NCBI GenBank assembly: GCA_036351055.1
Contig: JAZBOH010000125.1
Location: 62,001 to 126,000 of the forward strand
Origin: JABDPF01 sp036351055
GTDB taxonomy: Bacteria; Pseudomonadota; Gammaproteobacteria; Xanthomonadales; SZUA-36
DNA length: 64,000 nucleotides
Direction: 5' to 3'
Position numbers and translations under genes: made by a program. Under the pieces are notes generated by a model, which saw only the letters and a program-made list of their open reading frames with translations, was not told where the DNA came from and ran no database searches. Shown here piece by piece: positions 34,187 to 42,139 of the stretch. Numbering within the stretch: the first letter of the stretch is position 1; every line of letters starts with the position of its first letter.

Positions 34187-34980
34187 GGTTCCTCCTTCAC
34201 GAACATCCAGGCGCCGTAACCCACCACCCGGTCCCTGGAGCCTGCCGTGTCAGCTGAATTACGCAGGTCCAAAGTGCGCACCGTCAGGCCGCGCCGCCTG
34301 GCTGCCGTCAGCAGCCCCTTGAGCGCTTCCGCTCCGCAGGCGTCGGAATGGCCGATACCCGCGGGATCCATCGCCTCGATCGAGCGGCAGGTCTTGCGAT
34401 CCCTTGCCCGGGCTTCGGTGGAGCCCAGGTAGTGGCTGAGGTCCGTACTGATGACCACCAGGGTGGAAGGTAAATCCCAGAGGACGTCTATTACCCGGGC
34501 CACGGATCCGGTGTCCGCCAGACCGACGACCAGGGGCACCAGTTCAAAGGTGCCGATTGCAATCTGCAGGAAGGGCAGTTGCACTTCCAGGCTGTGTTCG
34601 AGACGATGAGCGTGGGCATCGACCGTGACGCCGGGCTGGTCCAGCGCCGCGATTGCGGTCCGGTCCAGGGGCACGGGACCAAGCGGGCTGGTGAACTCAT
34701 CGACGCCGGGCAAGGCCATGCCACGCAGCGTGACGTGGTGTGCCGGCCCCAGCAGGACGACCCTGCGGCAGGTATCCCCATGGGGTAGCAGTTGGGCGTA
34801 GGCGGACGCGGCCACCGGCCCGGAATAAATATAACCGGCATGCGGAACGACCAGTGCGCGGGGTGCAGGGCCCTGCTGCACCACGGCCCGGCCGAGAAGG
34901 GTTTCGACCACGGTGCGCAGCTCGCCAGGATCTGACGGGTAAAAAGCGCCGGCCACCGCGGGTGCTCTTGTCCGTGCCAT
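34168..34980 (-). CDS. amrB: AmmeMemoRadiSam system protein B (MEMO1 family)
   Basis: 270 residues. The Memo fold is shown by RAPAVAGAFYPSDP (start), VVPHAGYIYSGPVAASAY (His in PHAGY), LLGPAHHV, RLEHSLEVQLPFLQ and STDLSHY, with His residues placed as in LigB-like dioxygenase folds. Most family members occur with AMMECR1 and a radical SAM protein. The radical SAM gene is here, divergent and 59 bases away; AMMECR1 is not seen. The hexamer TATACT at 34988-34993 is 7 bases before the ATG, suggesting a leaderless or nearly leaderless message. Its biochemical role is not established. Confidence 0.9.
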   Translation of the reverse strand: MARTRAPAVAGAFYPSDPGELRTVVETLLGRAVVQQGPAPRALVVPHAGYIYSGPVAASAYAQLLPHGDTCRRVVLLGPAHHVTLRGMALPGVDEFTSPLGPVPLDRTAIAALDQPGVTVDAHAHRLEHSLEVQLPFLQIAIGTFELVPLVVGLADTGSVARVIDVLWDLPSTLVVISTDLSHYLGSTEARARDRKTCRSIEAMDPAGIGHSDACGAEALKGLLTAARRRGLTVRTLDLRNSADTAGSRDRVVGYGAWMFVKEEPCNTST

Positions 34981-35039
34981 CACCTCAAGTATAGCCGGTC
35001 TTCCTTGCGTGGCTCGCTGATCACGACCATAGTGATGTT

Positions 35040-36152
35040 ATGTCCCGAAGCGGCATACACCGTAACGAATCAGTCGGCTTGGCAGGTGTGCCGGGACGAT
35101 ACTGGCACACACTGGATGACGGCCGCGTCCAGTGCGACCTGTGTCCCCGGTTTTGCCGCCTGCACGACGGGCAGAGGGGGCTCTGTTTCGTACGCGGCAA
35201 CAGCGGCGGGCAGATCATGTTGACCACGTATGGCCGTTCCAGCGGGTTCTGCATCGACCCGGTTGAGAAAAAGCCGCTGTACCATTTTCTGCCCGGCACG
35301 CCGGTGCTGTCTTTTGGCACGGCCGGCTGCAACCTGGCCTGCAAGTTCTGCCAGAACTGGGATATCAGCAATTCGCGCAACTTTGACCGCCTGCAGGAAG
35401 CGGCGACGCCCGAAGCGATTGCCGAGGCGGCCGTGCGAAACGGCAGTCGCAGTGTGGCCTTCACCTACAATGATCCGGTTATCTTCCACGAGTATGCCGT
35501 CGACACGGCCATCGCGTGCAGGGCGCAAGGTGTCCGGACCATAGCGGTCAGCGCGGGTTACGTCACCGCTGAGCCACGTGAGGAGTTTTTCCGGCACATG
35601 GACGCGGTGAATATCGACCTCAAGGCATTCAACGACCGCTTTTACCGCAGCTTGTGTGGTGGCCGGCTGGAGCCGGTCCTGCTAACCCTGGAATACATCG
35701 CGCGGGAAACGGCTGCCTGGTTGGAAATCACCAACCTGGTGATACCGGGTGAGAATGACTCGGACGATGAAATCGAGCGCATGACGCAGTGGATCACGCA
35801 TCACCTCGGCAGCGATGTGCCATTGCATTTCTCCGCGTTTTTCCCCGCCTGGAAAATGTCCGGTCACCCGGCCACCCCGCGGTCCACGCTGCACCGTGCA
35901 CGCGGCGTTGCGCTGCGGAACGGCCTCCGTTACGTTTACACCGGCAACGTACCCGACCCGGATGGCTCCGCCACGTATTGTCCGGCCTGTGGCGGGGTCG
36001 TGATAGCGCGGGACGGTTACGAATTGGGGCAATGGAAGCTGTCGCCCCGGGAGGCCGGCGCGGCCTGTGGACACTGCGGGGACGTCGTGGCCGGGGTGTT
36101 CGAAAGCCGGCCAGGTAACTGGGGCTCACGGCGGCAACCCATTTTTATCTGA
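35040..36152 (+). CDS. amrS: AmmeMemoRadiSam system radical SAM enzyme
   Basis: 370 residues. The N-terminus has CDLCPRFCRLHDGQRGLC. The radical SAM cluster is CNLACKFCQNW near residues 98-108. This is followed by AFTYNDPVIFHEYAVD, VNIDLKAFND and ITNLVIPGEND. The C-terminus carries CPACGG and CGHCGD, a zinc-ribbon-like pair. These features match the AmmeMemoRadiSam radical SAM family. It diverges from amrB. The reaction is not settled in what I know of the family. Confidence 0.9.
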   Translation: MSRSGIHRNESVGLAGVPGRYWHTLDDGRVQCDLCPRFCRLHDGQRGLCFVRGNSGGQIMLTTYGRSSGFCIDPVEKKPLYHFLPGTPVLSFGTAGCNLACKFCQNWDISNSRNFDRLQEAATPEAIAEAAVRNGSRSVAFTYNDPVIFHEYAVDTAIACRAQGVRTIAVSAGYVTAEPREEFFRHMDAVNIDLKAFNDRFYRSLCGGRLEPVLLTLEYIARETAAWLEITNLVIPGENDSDDEIERMTQWITHHLGSDVPLHFSAFFPAWKMSGHPATPRSTLHRARGVALRNGLRYVYTGNVPDPDGSATYCPACGGVVIARDGYELGQWKLSPREAGAACGHCGDVVAGVFESRPGNWGSRRQPIFI

Positions 36153-36196
36153 AATTGAGCTGAAATTGGCGGGACAACGATTGATGGAGTCAGAAT

Positions 36197-37189
36197 ATGA
36201 ACATCCTTTTTATCGGCGGCACGGGAATCATCAGCACGGCTTGCGTGGAACTGGCGCAAGAACGGGGCTGGTCCGTCTCCCTGATGAACCGCGGGCTGTC
36301 TGGCCCGGCACCGGCGGGTTGCAGGCACATCGTTGCCGATATCCGCAGCCCGGAGCAAGCCGCTGCGGCACTTGGCCAGCTTGAATTTGACGCGGTCATT
36401 GACTGGGTCACTTTCTTACCGCGCCACGTCGAAACCGATATTGACTTGTTCCGTAACCGAACCGGGCAGTTGGTGTTCATTTCTTCGGCTTCGGCCTATC
36501 AGAAGCCGCCACAAAAACTGCCGATCACCGAGGAAACCCCGTTGGAAAACCCTTTCTGGGCTTATTCCCGGGACAAGATCGCGTGCGAAAAGCGCCTGCG
36601 CGAGGAAATGAACAAGGGGTTTCCGGCCACCATCGTTCGTCCTTCACATACGTACGGCAGGGCGCGCTTCCCCTTCAACGGCGGGTTCACCTGTTTGCAC
36701 CGGATCCGTGAAGGAAAGCCGGTGGTTCTTCCGGGTGACGGCACTTCCGTCTGGACCATGACCCACGCCCGTGATTTTGCGGCAGGCCTGCTCGGCCTGC
36801 TGGGTAAGGAGAAGGCGCTGGGTGAGGCGTTCCATATTACGAGCGACGAGTGGTTGACCTGGAATGGCATTTTTGAGGTGCTTGGCGGCCATCTTGGGCG
36901 TGAGCCCATCTTCAGGCACCTGCCGTCCAGCGTGGTGATGAAGGTGGACCAAGACCTCGGCGCCGGTTTCTGGGGCGACAAGGCCCATAGCTCGATTTTC
37001 GATAATTCCAAGCTAAAAAGCGTGGTACCGGAATTTGAGGCTGTGATTCCATTTGCCCTTGGCTCCAGGGACATCGTGGACTGGTACGATGAAGACCCGT
37101 CCCGGTGCGTGGTCGACCCGGCTTTTGACGTTTTGCAGGACCGGTTGGTCGACGTTTATGAACGGCTCCTGGCTTCTGTCTCGAGGTAG
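36197..37189 (+). CDS. NAD-dependent epimerase/dehydratase family protein
   Basis: 330 residues of the extended SDR class. The nucleotide-binding motif is GGTGIIS at residues 7-13; the active-site Tyr-Lys pair is in YSRDKIACEKRL, and SSASAYQKPP precedes it. It resembles the group of atypical NAD-dependent epimerases related to plastid CSP41. GGAG lies upstream of the ATG. It follows amrS by 44 bases, which could be chance or co-transcription. Sugar-nucleotide substrate unknown. Confidence 0.82.
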   Translation: MNILFIGGTGIISTACVELAQERGWSVSLMNRGLSGPAPAGCRHIVADIRSPEQAAAALGQLEFDAVIDWVTFLPRHVETDIDLFRNRTGQLVFISSASAYQKPPQKLPITEETPLENPFWAYSRDKIACEKRLREEMNKGFPATIVRPSHTYGRARFPFNGGFTCLHRIREGKPVVLPGDGTSVWTMTHARDFAAGLLGLLGKEKALGEAFHITSDEWLTWNGIFEVLGGHLGREPIFRHLPSSVVMKVDQDLGAGFWGDKAHSSIFDNSKLKSVVPEFEAVIPFALGSRDIVDWYDEDPSRCVVDPAFDVLQDRLVDVYERLLASVSR

Positions 37190-37266
37190 GGGAAACAACG
37201 TATGCTGACCTTCGACAAAAGCCTGATCCTTATCCATAATGAAACTCTCGCAGAAGGAGAACAGGC

Positions 37267-37896
37267 ATGAAACTCAGCAGTTCTGGATTTGGCGACGGTC
37301 AGCCCATTCCCGGTGGCAACGCGTTCTGTGTGCCGGACCCGGAAAACCATGTCAGCCTGGGAGAAAACCGCAACCCGGCCTTGTCCTGGGGTGACTTACC
37401 CGAAGGTACAAGATCCCTGGTGCTGGTCTGCCACGACCCGGACGTTCCGACCAGGCCCGATGACGTCAACCAGGAAGGGCGCTTGGTGCCGGCCGACCTG
37501 CCGCGCTTCGATTTTTTTCACTGGGTGCTGGTTGATATTCCGCCATCCCTGGCAGGAATTGAAGAAGGCGCCCATGCCGCTGGTGTAACCGCGCGCGGCA
37601 AAACGGGCCCTGAGGCACCGGGCGGCATGCGGCACGGTCTGAATAACTACACCGACTGGTTCGCCGGTGACCCGGACATGGACGGGCAGTACTTTGGTTA
37701 CGATGGCCCCTGTCCGCCGTGGAACGACAGCATTGTGCACCATTACGTCTTCACCCTGTACGCGCTGGATGTCCAACGCTGCCCGGTTGAAGGTGTGTTC
37801 GGTGGAGGTCATGTGCGGGATGCCATCGCACCGCATGTCCTGGCGCAGGCCAGCGTGACCGGAACCTATAGCCTGAACCCGGACATCAGGGCCTAG
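37267..37896 (+). CDS. YbhB/YbcL-family PEBP-like protein
   Basis: 209 residues. Family hallmarks are GENRNPALSWGDLPEGTRSLVLVCHDPDVP near residues 34-63 (with the DPD-x-P motif), FFHWVLVDIP, and YDGPCPPWNDSIVHHYVFTLYALD, matching the ligand pocket of phosphatidylethanolamine-binding/Raf-kinase-inhibitor-like proteins. AAGGAG stands before the ATG. The cellular role of bacterial members is unclear. It is followed by a 24-base palindrome and a converging transporter gene. Confidence 0.88.
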   Translation: MKLSSSGFGDGQPIPGGNAFCVPDPENHVSLGENRNPALSWGDLPEGTRSLVLVCHDPDVPTRPDDVNQEGRLVPADLPRFDFFHWVLVDIPPSLAGIEEGAHAAGVTARGKTGPEAPGGMRHGLNNYTDWFAGDPDMDGQYFGYDGPCPPWNDSIVHHYVFTLYALDVQRCPVEGVFGGGHVRDAIAPHVLAQASVTGTYSLNPDIRA

Positions 37897-37918
37897 GGCA
37901 CGCGGATTTTCAGGTCAT

Positions 37919-37942
37919 CCAGCCAGGCGCGCGCCTGGCTGG
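37919..37942. terminator. Perfect 24-base GC-rich palindrome between convergent genes
   Basis: Two 12-base arms (CCAGCCAGGCGC and its complement) form a stem between the PEBP-like gene and the transporter gene stop codons, followed by CGTCGTTTTC. It probably acts as a terminator, although the T run is short. Confidence 0.5.
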
Positions 37943-37950
37943 CGTCGTTT

Positions 37951-39333
37951 TCAGGTTGCCTGCCGGAACATGTCGACGAACACGCCGAGCAATACCAACG
38001 GGGCAAAATAACGTAACAGGATTCGCCAGGCCTTGTACCAGATGGTCGGGCGGTCTCCGTAAAGTTCTTCCTGGCTGTATTTCCGCTTCATCAGCCAACC
38101 GGTAAAGATGGCGATCAGGATTCCACCCGCCGGCATCATGATGTTGATCACCAGGAAATCAAACAGGTCGAAAAAGGTCTTGCCCGAAAAGATGGCGATA
38201 CCGTCGAGCGGGAAGAAGTCCGACAGGCGGTTTTGCGACAGCACGGCAAACAGGCCGAGGAACCAGCTGATCCCGCCGACGAGCAGGGCGGCGCCGGTTC
38301 GTTTGAGGCGGGTTCTTTCAGCGATCCAGGCCACCGGGGCCTCGATCATGCCGATGGAGGATGTCAGGGCCGCAAACAGCAGCAGGACAAAAAACATGGT
38401 GCCAAACAACTGTCCGGCTGGGATGCCGCCAAATACGAAGGGCAGGGTGATGAACACCAACCCGGGGCCGGCGTCGGGCTCCAGGCCAAAGGCAAAAATG
38501 ATCGGAAAAATGGCCAGGCCCGCCAGGATGGCAACCAGGGTGTCGACGCTGACGATAATCAGCGCGGACTGTGGGATCGATGTCTCTTTGCGGATATAGG
38601 AACCGTAAGCCACCAGAGCGGTCAGCCCCACGCTGACCGAGAAAAAGGCCTGCCCAAAAGCCGCCAGCACGATACTGGCGTTGACCTTGCTGAAGTCCGG
38701 TGTAAACAGGAAGCTTACGGCCTGGCCGAACTCACCTACCTTGACGGCATAGCCCACCATGACCAGCAGCATGATGAACAGGGCCGGCATCATGAGTTTC
38801 ACGGCTTTTTCAACGCCGGCGCGGATTCCGCGTGCCGAGATGAAGACGGTGGCACCGATGAACAAGCTGAACCACACCAGGAGTGTCCATGGGCTTTCGT
38901 TCAATGCACCAAAGGCAGCCTGCGCCTTTTCTGTCGAAACGCCCTGCAGGGAACCCGAAGCCATTTCAATGACATAGGCCGCTGTCCAGCCGCCTACCAC
39001 CGCGTAGAAGGACAGGGCCAGCGTGCCGCCAAAGCCGCCCAGGATGACGCCCATCCAGCCCCAGTTGGATGACAGGCCGGACTCCGTGGCCACGTTGCGG
39101 ATCGCCTGGGGCGGCGCCGCCTTGCCCCTGCGCCCGACAGTCAATTCGGCGATTACCAGCGGCAGCGCCAGCAGGATGACTGCACCCAGGTAGATCAGTA
39201 CGAACGCGCCGCCACCGCTGACGCCGGCGGTATACGGGAAACGCCAGATGTTGGCCAGTCCCACGGCGGAACCGACGGCAGCCATCAGGAAAGCGAAGCG
39301 TGAAGACCAGCGGACCTTTTTGGAATGACTCAT
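37951..39333 (-). CDS. Sodium-dependent transporter, NSS/SNF family
   Basis: 460 residues with about eleven to twelve helices. The start WSSRFAFLMAAVGSAVGLANIWRFPYTAGVSGGGAF contains the NSS helix 1 signature (AVGSAVGLANIWRFPY), which forms the sodium and substrate site. The ATG at 39333 begins right before this; the longer frame has no support. Bacterial members import amino acids with sodium, in keeping with a marine setting. Substrate unknown. Its upstream region is shared with a Fur box. Confidence 0.88.
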   Translation of the reverse strand: MSHSKKVRWSSRFAFLMAAVGSAVGLANIWRFPYTAGVSGGGAFVLIYLGAVILLALPLVIAELTVGRRGKAAPPQAIRNVATESGLSSNWGWMGVILGGFGGTLALSFYAVVGGWTAAYVIEMASGSLQGVSTEKAQAAFGALNESPWTLLVWFSLFIGATVFISARGIRAGVEKAVKLMMPALFIMLLVMVGYAVKVGEFGQAVSFLFTPDFSKVNASIVLAAFGQAFFSVSVGLTALVAYGSYIRKETSIPQSALIIVSVDTLVAILAGLAIFPIIFAFGLEPDAGPGLVFITLPFVFGGIPAGQLFGTMFFVLLLFAALTSSIGMIEAPVAWIAERTRLKRTGAALLVGGISWFLGLFAVLSQNRLSDFFPLDGIAIFSGKTFFDLFDFLVINIMMPAGGILIAIFTGWLMKRKYSQEELYGDRPTIWYKAWRILLRYFAPLVLLGVFVDMFRQAT

Positions 39334-39446
39334 CGTGTTTTTGTCTCGGCTCTGGGCTGATCGCAGGTGCGATTTACAAGCCTGCCATCCTAAATGCGAA
39401 GCAGGGGTGCTGTAAAACCATGCCGGCAAAATGATCTGGGTCAACC

Positions 39447-39465
39447 GTAAATGATAATCATTTGC
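39447..39465. promoter_or_regulatory. Fur box
   Basis: The 15-base palindrome AAATGATAATCATTT (39449-39463) sits within a 19-base site matching 15 positions of the classic Fur consensus. A second partial half site, GGAATCATTC, follows at 39471. It lies 60-80 bases upstream of the porin start, next to a possible promoter (TTGCAA at 39462, TAGACT at 39485), so iron-repressed transcription of the porin, FMN and PepSY genes is likely. Confidence 0.8.
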
Positions 39466-39525
39466 AAATAGGAATCATTCTCAATAGACTCCCGTGCTAT
39501 TCAATAATTGCTTATGGGAGACACC

Positions 39526-40767
39526 ATGAAACCTCTTCTGATGGCGGCGCTGCTGGCAGCCGGAACGACCGCACAGGCGGCGGAGCCAGCCAGCGACGAC
39601 TTGCGTGCGTTGATCAAGGTTCAGCAACAACAGATCGAACTCCTGCAGGATCAACTGGACGCGACAAGAGCCTCCCTGGCGAGCTTGAGTGAGAAGGTGG
39701 AAAAAAACACCCGGGCCAGCTCCGATGCCAATGAAAAGGCCGAGATCCTGGCAGAAAACATCGACAGCCAGGTGGCCGTTGTGCAATCCGCCAACCGCAT
39801 CGGGGGGTACGGTGAGATGCACGTGAACATGCTGGAAGACCAGGCCACGGGCGAGTCCAGCAACGTACTCGACTTCCACCGCTTCGTTCTGTTTTACCAG
39901 CATGACTTCAATGAGCGGCTGCGTTTCAACAGCGAACTGGAAGTCGAGCACGCCTATTCCGGCGATAACCAACCCGGCTATGTGGAATTGGAGCAGGCTT
40001 ACATCGAGTATGACTGGGCGCAGAATCACCATTTCAAGGCCGGTCTGTTCCTGCTTCCCGTCGGTATCCTCAACGAGACCCATGAACCGCCCACGTTCTA
40101 CGGAACCGAGCGCAACCCGATCGAAAAGAACATCATTCCGACCACCTGGTGGGAGGGTGGTTTGTCCTTTGGCGGTTCGTTTGCAGACGCGTTCCGCTAC
40201 GACTTTGCCGCGCATTCCGGTCTGTTCACGACGGCGGAGGACAACTACGCGATCCGCGCCGGCCGCCAGAAAGGCGCCAAGGCGCGCTTCGACTCGCAGG
40301 CCTATACCGGCCGCCTGCGCTGGCTCGGAATCCCGGGGCTTGAGCTGTCGGCAAGCGTGCAGTACCAGGAGGACATCTCCCAGGAAACCGATCCGCTGGC
40401 CGGCGGCGCCTGGCTGTATACGGGCCACCTGAGCTGGCAGCGCGGCCATTTCGGCCTGCGCGCCCTGTATGCAGACTGGTCACTGGATGGCGAAGGGCCG
40501 GAAGCGATCGGGGCGGATCGCCAGGCAGGCTGGTATATCGAGCCGAGCTGGCGGTTCAACGAAAACTGGGGTGTATTCGCCCGCTACAACAGCTGGGACA
40601 ACAAGGCGGGCAGCAAGCCCGGCAGCGAGTACACTCAGTGGGACGTCGGCGTTAACTACTGGCTGCATCCGAACGTCGTGTTCAAGCTCGACTACCAGGA
40701 CCAGGGCGCCCCGGACGGCAAGAAGGAAATGGATGGCTGGAACCTGGGCGTCGGCTACCAGTTCTGA
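39526..40767 (+). CDS. Outer-membrane porin with coiled-coil N-terminus, probably iron-regulated
   Basis: 413 residues. The signal peptide ends AQAAEP. Next is a coiled coil (about 25-75, LIKVQQQQIELLQDQLDATRAS read in parts) and then a 16- to 18-strand barrel ending in Phe (GVGYQF). It looks like phosphate-selective porin O/P-type proteins. The ATG at 39526 has GGGAG 5 bases upstream. The Fur box upstream and the downstream FMN and PepSY genes point to a role in iron acquisition or reduction and not phosphate. It ends 2 bases before the next start. Confidence 0.82.
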   Translation: MKPLLMAALLAAGTTAQAAEPASDDLRALIKVQQQQIELLQDQLDATRASLASLSEKVEKNTRASSDANEKAEILAENIDSQVAVVQSANRIGGYGEMHVNMLEDQATGESSNVLDFHRFVLFYQHDFNERLRFNSELEVEHAYSGDNQPGYVELEQAYIEYDWAQNHHFKAGLFLLPVGILNETHEPPTFYGTERNPIEKNIIPTTWWEGGLSFGGSFADAFRYDFAAHSGLFTTAEDNYAIRAGRQKGAKARFDSQAYTGRLRWLGIPGLELSASVQYQEDISQETDPLAGGAWLYTGHLSWQRGHFGLRALYADWSLDGEGPEAIGADRQAGWYIEPSWRFNENWGVFARYNSWDNKAGSKPGSEYTQWDVGVNYWLHPNVVFKLDYQDQGAPDGKKEMDGWNLGVGYQF

Positions 40768-40769
40768 GC

Positions 40770-41306
40770 ATGAGGATCACGACCGCTTTCAGAATAGGTG
40801 CACTCTGCCTGGGGCTCGTCTCCGGCCAGGCCGCGCCGGCGGCCGAGACGGTCTACCAGTCAACTGCCGACTTTCTCGACGAGAACCTGCCAGGATGTGA
40901 GAGAAAGGCCCTCTGGTTGAAACAGGACGCCAAGACAGAAATCGAGGAATTGCTCGACCGGCCCTTCCCCGGTGTGCGTGTGCGTTATTGCGGAGCCGGG
41001 GAGAAAACCGCCTGGATACTGGATGAAATCGGCAAAACGGAACCGATTACCAGTGGTGTCGTCGTGAACGGGGGACGGCTGGAGCGTCTGCGGGTGCTGG
41101 TGTTCCGCGAGAGCCGGGGCGGTGAAGTACACCGCGAGGCCTTTGTCCGCCAGTACCAGCAAGCTGCCCTGGATGGGAAATTCCGGCTCGACCGTGATGT
41201 CGACGGTATCACCGGGGCGACGATGTCGGTCAACGCGGTCAACCGGCAGGCCCGGCTGGCGCTGCTACTGGACCGGCTTGCCCGTGAGACTTCCAGTGAC
41301 CGTTAA
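40770..41306 (+). CDS. Periplasmic FMN-binding-domain protein (covalent flavin)
   Basis: 178 residues with a signal peptide ending APAAET. Near the C-terminus is DGITGATMS (145-153), which fits the flavinylation motif of RnfG/NqrC-like FMN-binding domains; the FMN would be attached to Ser153 by an ApbE flavin transferase. No apbE is visible in the window. The gene is nearly fused to the porin gene (2-base gap) and overlaps or abuts the PepSY gene, so an envelope electron-transfer role under iron control is plausible. Confidence 0.85.
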   Translation: MRITTAFRIGALCLGLVSGQAAPAAETVYQSTADFLDENLPGCERKALWLKQDAKTEIEELLDRPFPGVRVRYCGAGEKTAWILDEIGKTEPITSGVVVNGGRLERLRVLVFRESRGGEVHREAFVRQYQQAALDGKFRLDRDVDGITGATMSVNAVNRQARLALLLDRLARETSSDR

Positions 41307-41319
41307 CCAGGCCCGGCGC

Positions 41320-41979
41320 ATGCGGGTGATCGCGCGCTGGCACCGGCGCCTGGCCGCCCTGATCATGTTCTGGCTGGCGGCGCTGACCCTCAGCGGCACC
41401 CTGGTCAACCACGCCCACGACTGGGGCCTGGATCGGACACCCTTGCCACAAGCACTTCAGCGCAGCCTGTACGGTATCGGGCATTCGCCTGCAACAGGTT
41501 GCGACGTTGCCTTCGAAACCGTCGCCGACTGCCGGGACATATTCGCCATCCTGGACCTGCCCAACGGCCGCCTGCTACTGGCTGAGCACAGCCTGTTTCT
41601 GCTTGATGCAGCCGGAAGGCTGCTGGAGAAGCTTCCGGCGGGATCCACCGGTCTGGCAAGCCTGGAAGCCGGCCATGCCAGCGGGGACGCTATTTACCTG
41701 CGCGGCGGCAGCAAGACGATTCGGACCGGCCCGGAACTACTCGATTTCGAGGTCCTTGATGAACGCGAGTCAGCCGCCCTGGCCGACGCCGCCTGGCAGC
41801 GGCGTGGCGAGCAGACGGGTCCAATCAGTTGGGAGCGCTTGCTGCTGGACCTGCACGCCGCCCGATTTCTCGGCCCGTTTGCAAAAGCATTCAACGACCT
41901 GGCGGCGGCACTGATTCTGCTATTGCTGCTGTCGGGAACCTGGCTGTACCGGCTCAAGCGCCGTGCCAGGCCAGGCTGA
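41320..41979 (+). CDS. PepSY-associated membrane protein
   Basis: 219 residues beginning MRVIARWHRRLAALIMFWL with a first helix (about 10-30), a periplasmic domain and a second helix (about 188-208), the layout of PepSY-associated TM proteins. His residues near both helices (RWHRR, VNHAHDW, LDLHAARF) could bind heme as in related ferric-reductase-like systems. The ATG at 41320 is used; an in-frame GTG at 41296 would overlap the FMN gene. With the FMN protein it could pass electrons from the inner membrane outward. Confidence 0.7.
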   Translation: MRVIARWHRRLAALIMFWLAALTLSGTLVNHAHDWGLDRTPLPQALQRSLYGIGHSPATGCDVAFETVADCRDIFAILDLPNGRLLLAEHSLFLLDAAGRLLEKLPAGSTGLASLEAGHASGDAIYLRGGSKTIRTGPELLDFEVLDERESAALADAAWQRRGEQTGPISWERLLLDLHAARFLGPFAKAFNDLAAALILLLLLSGTWLYRLKRRARPG

Positions 41980-42139
41980 AACGGAGCGGTTCGCCCTGCC
42001 GGTTTCCGGGTTTCTGGACCGTGGCGGTTGATAAGCAACAGGCAAGTATCTTATGGTCATTGAAAATATTTCACTGGCGGCACAACAGTCGTTTAGAAGT
42101 GGGATAATCGGCCTGTTAACCAACAGAGGTTTTGCAACC

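Noticed and set aside
39481..40449. A 322-codon minus-strand frame opposite the porin.
   Set aside because: Antisense to a porin with signal peptide, ribosome site and C-terminal Phe.
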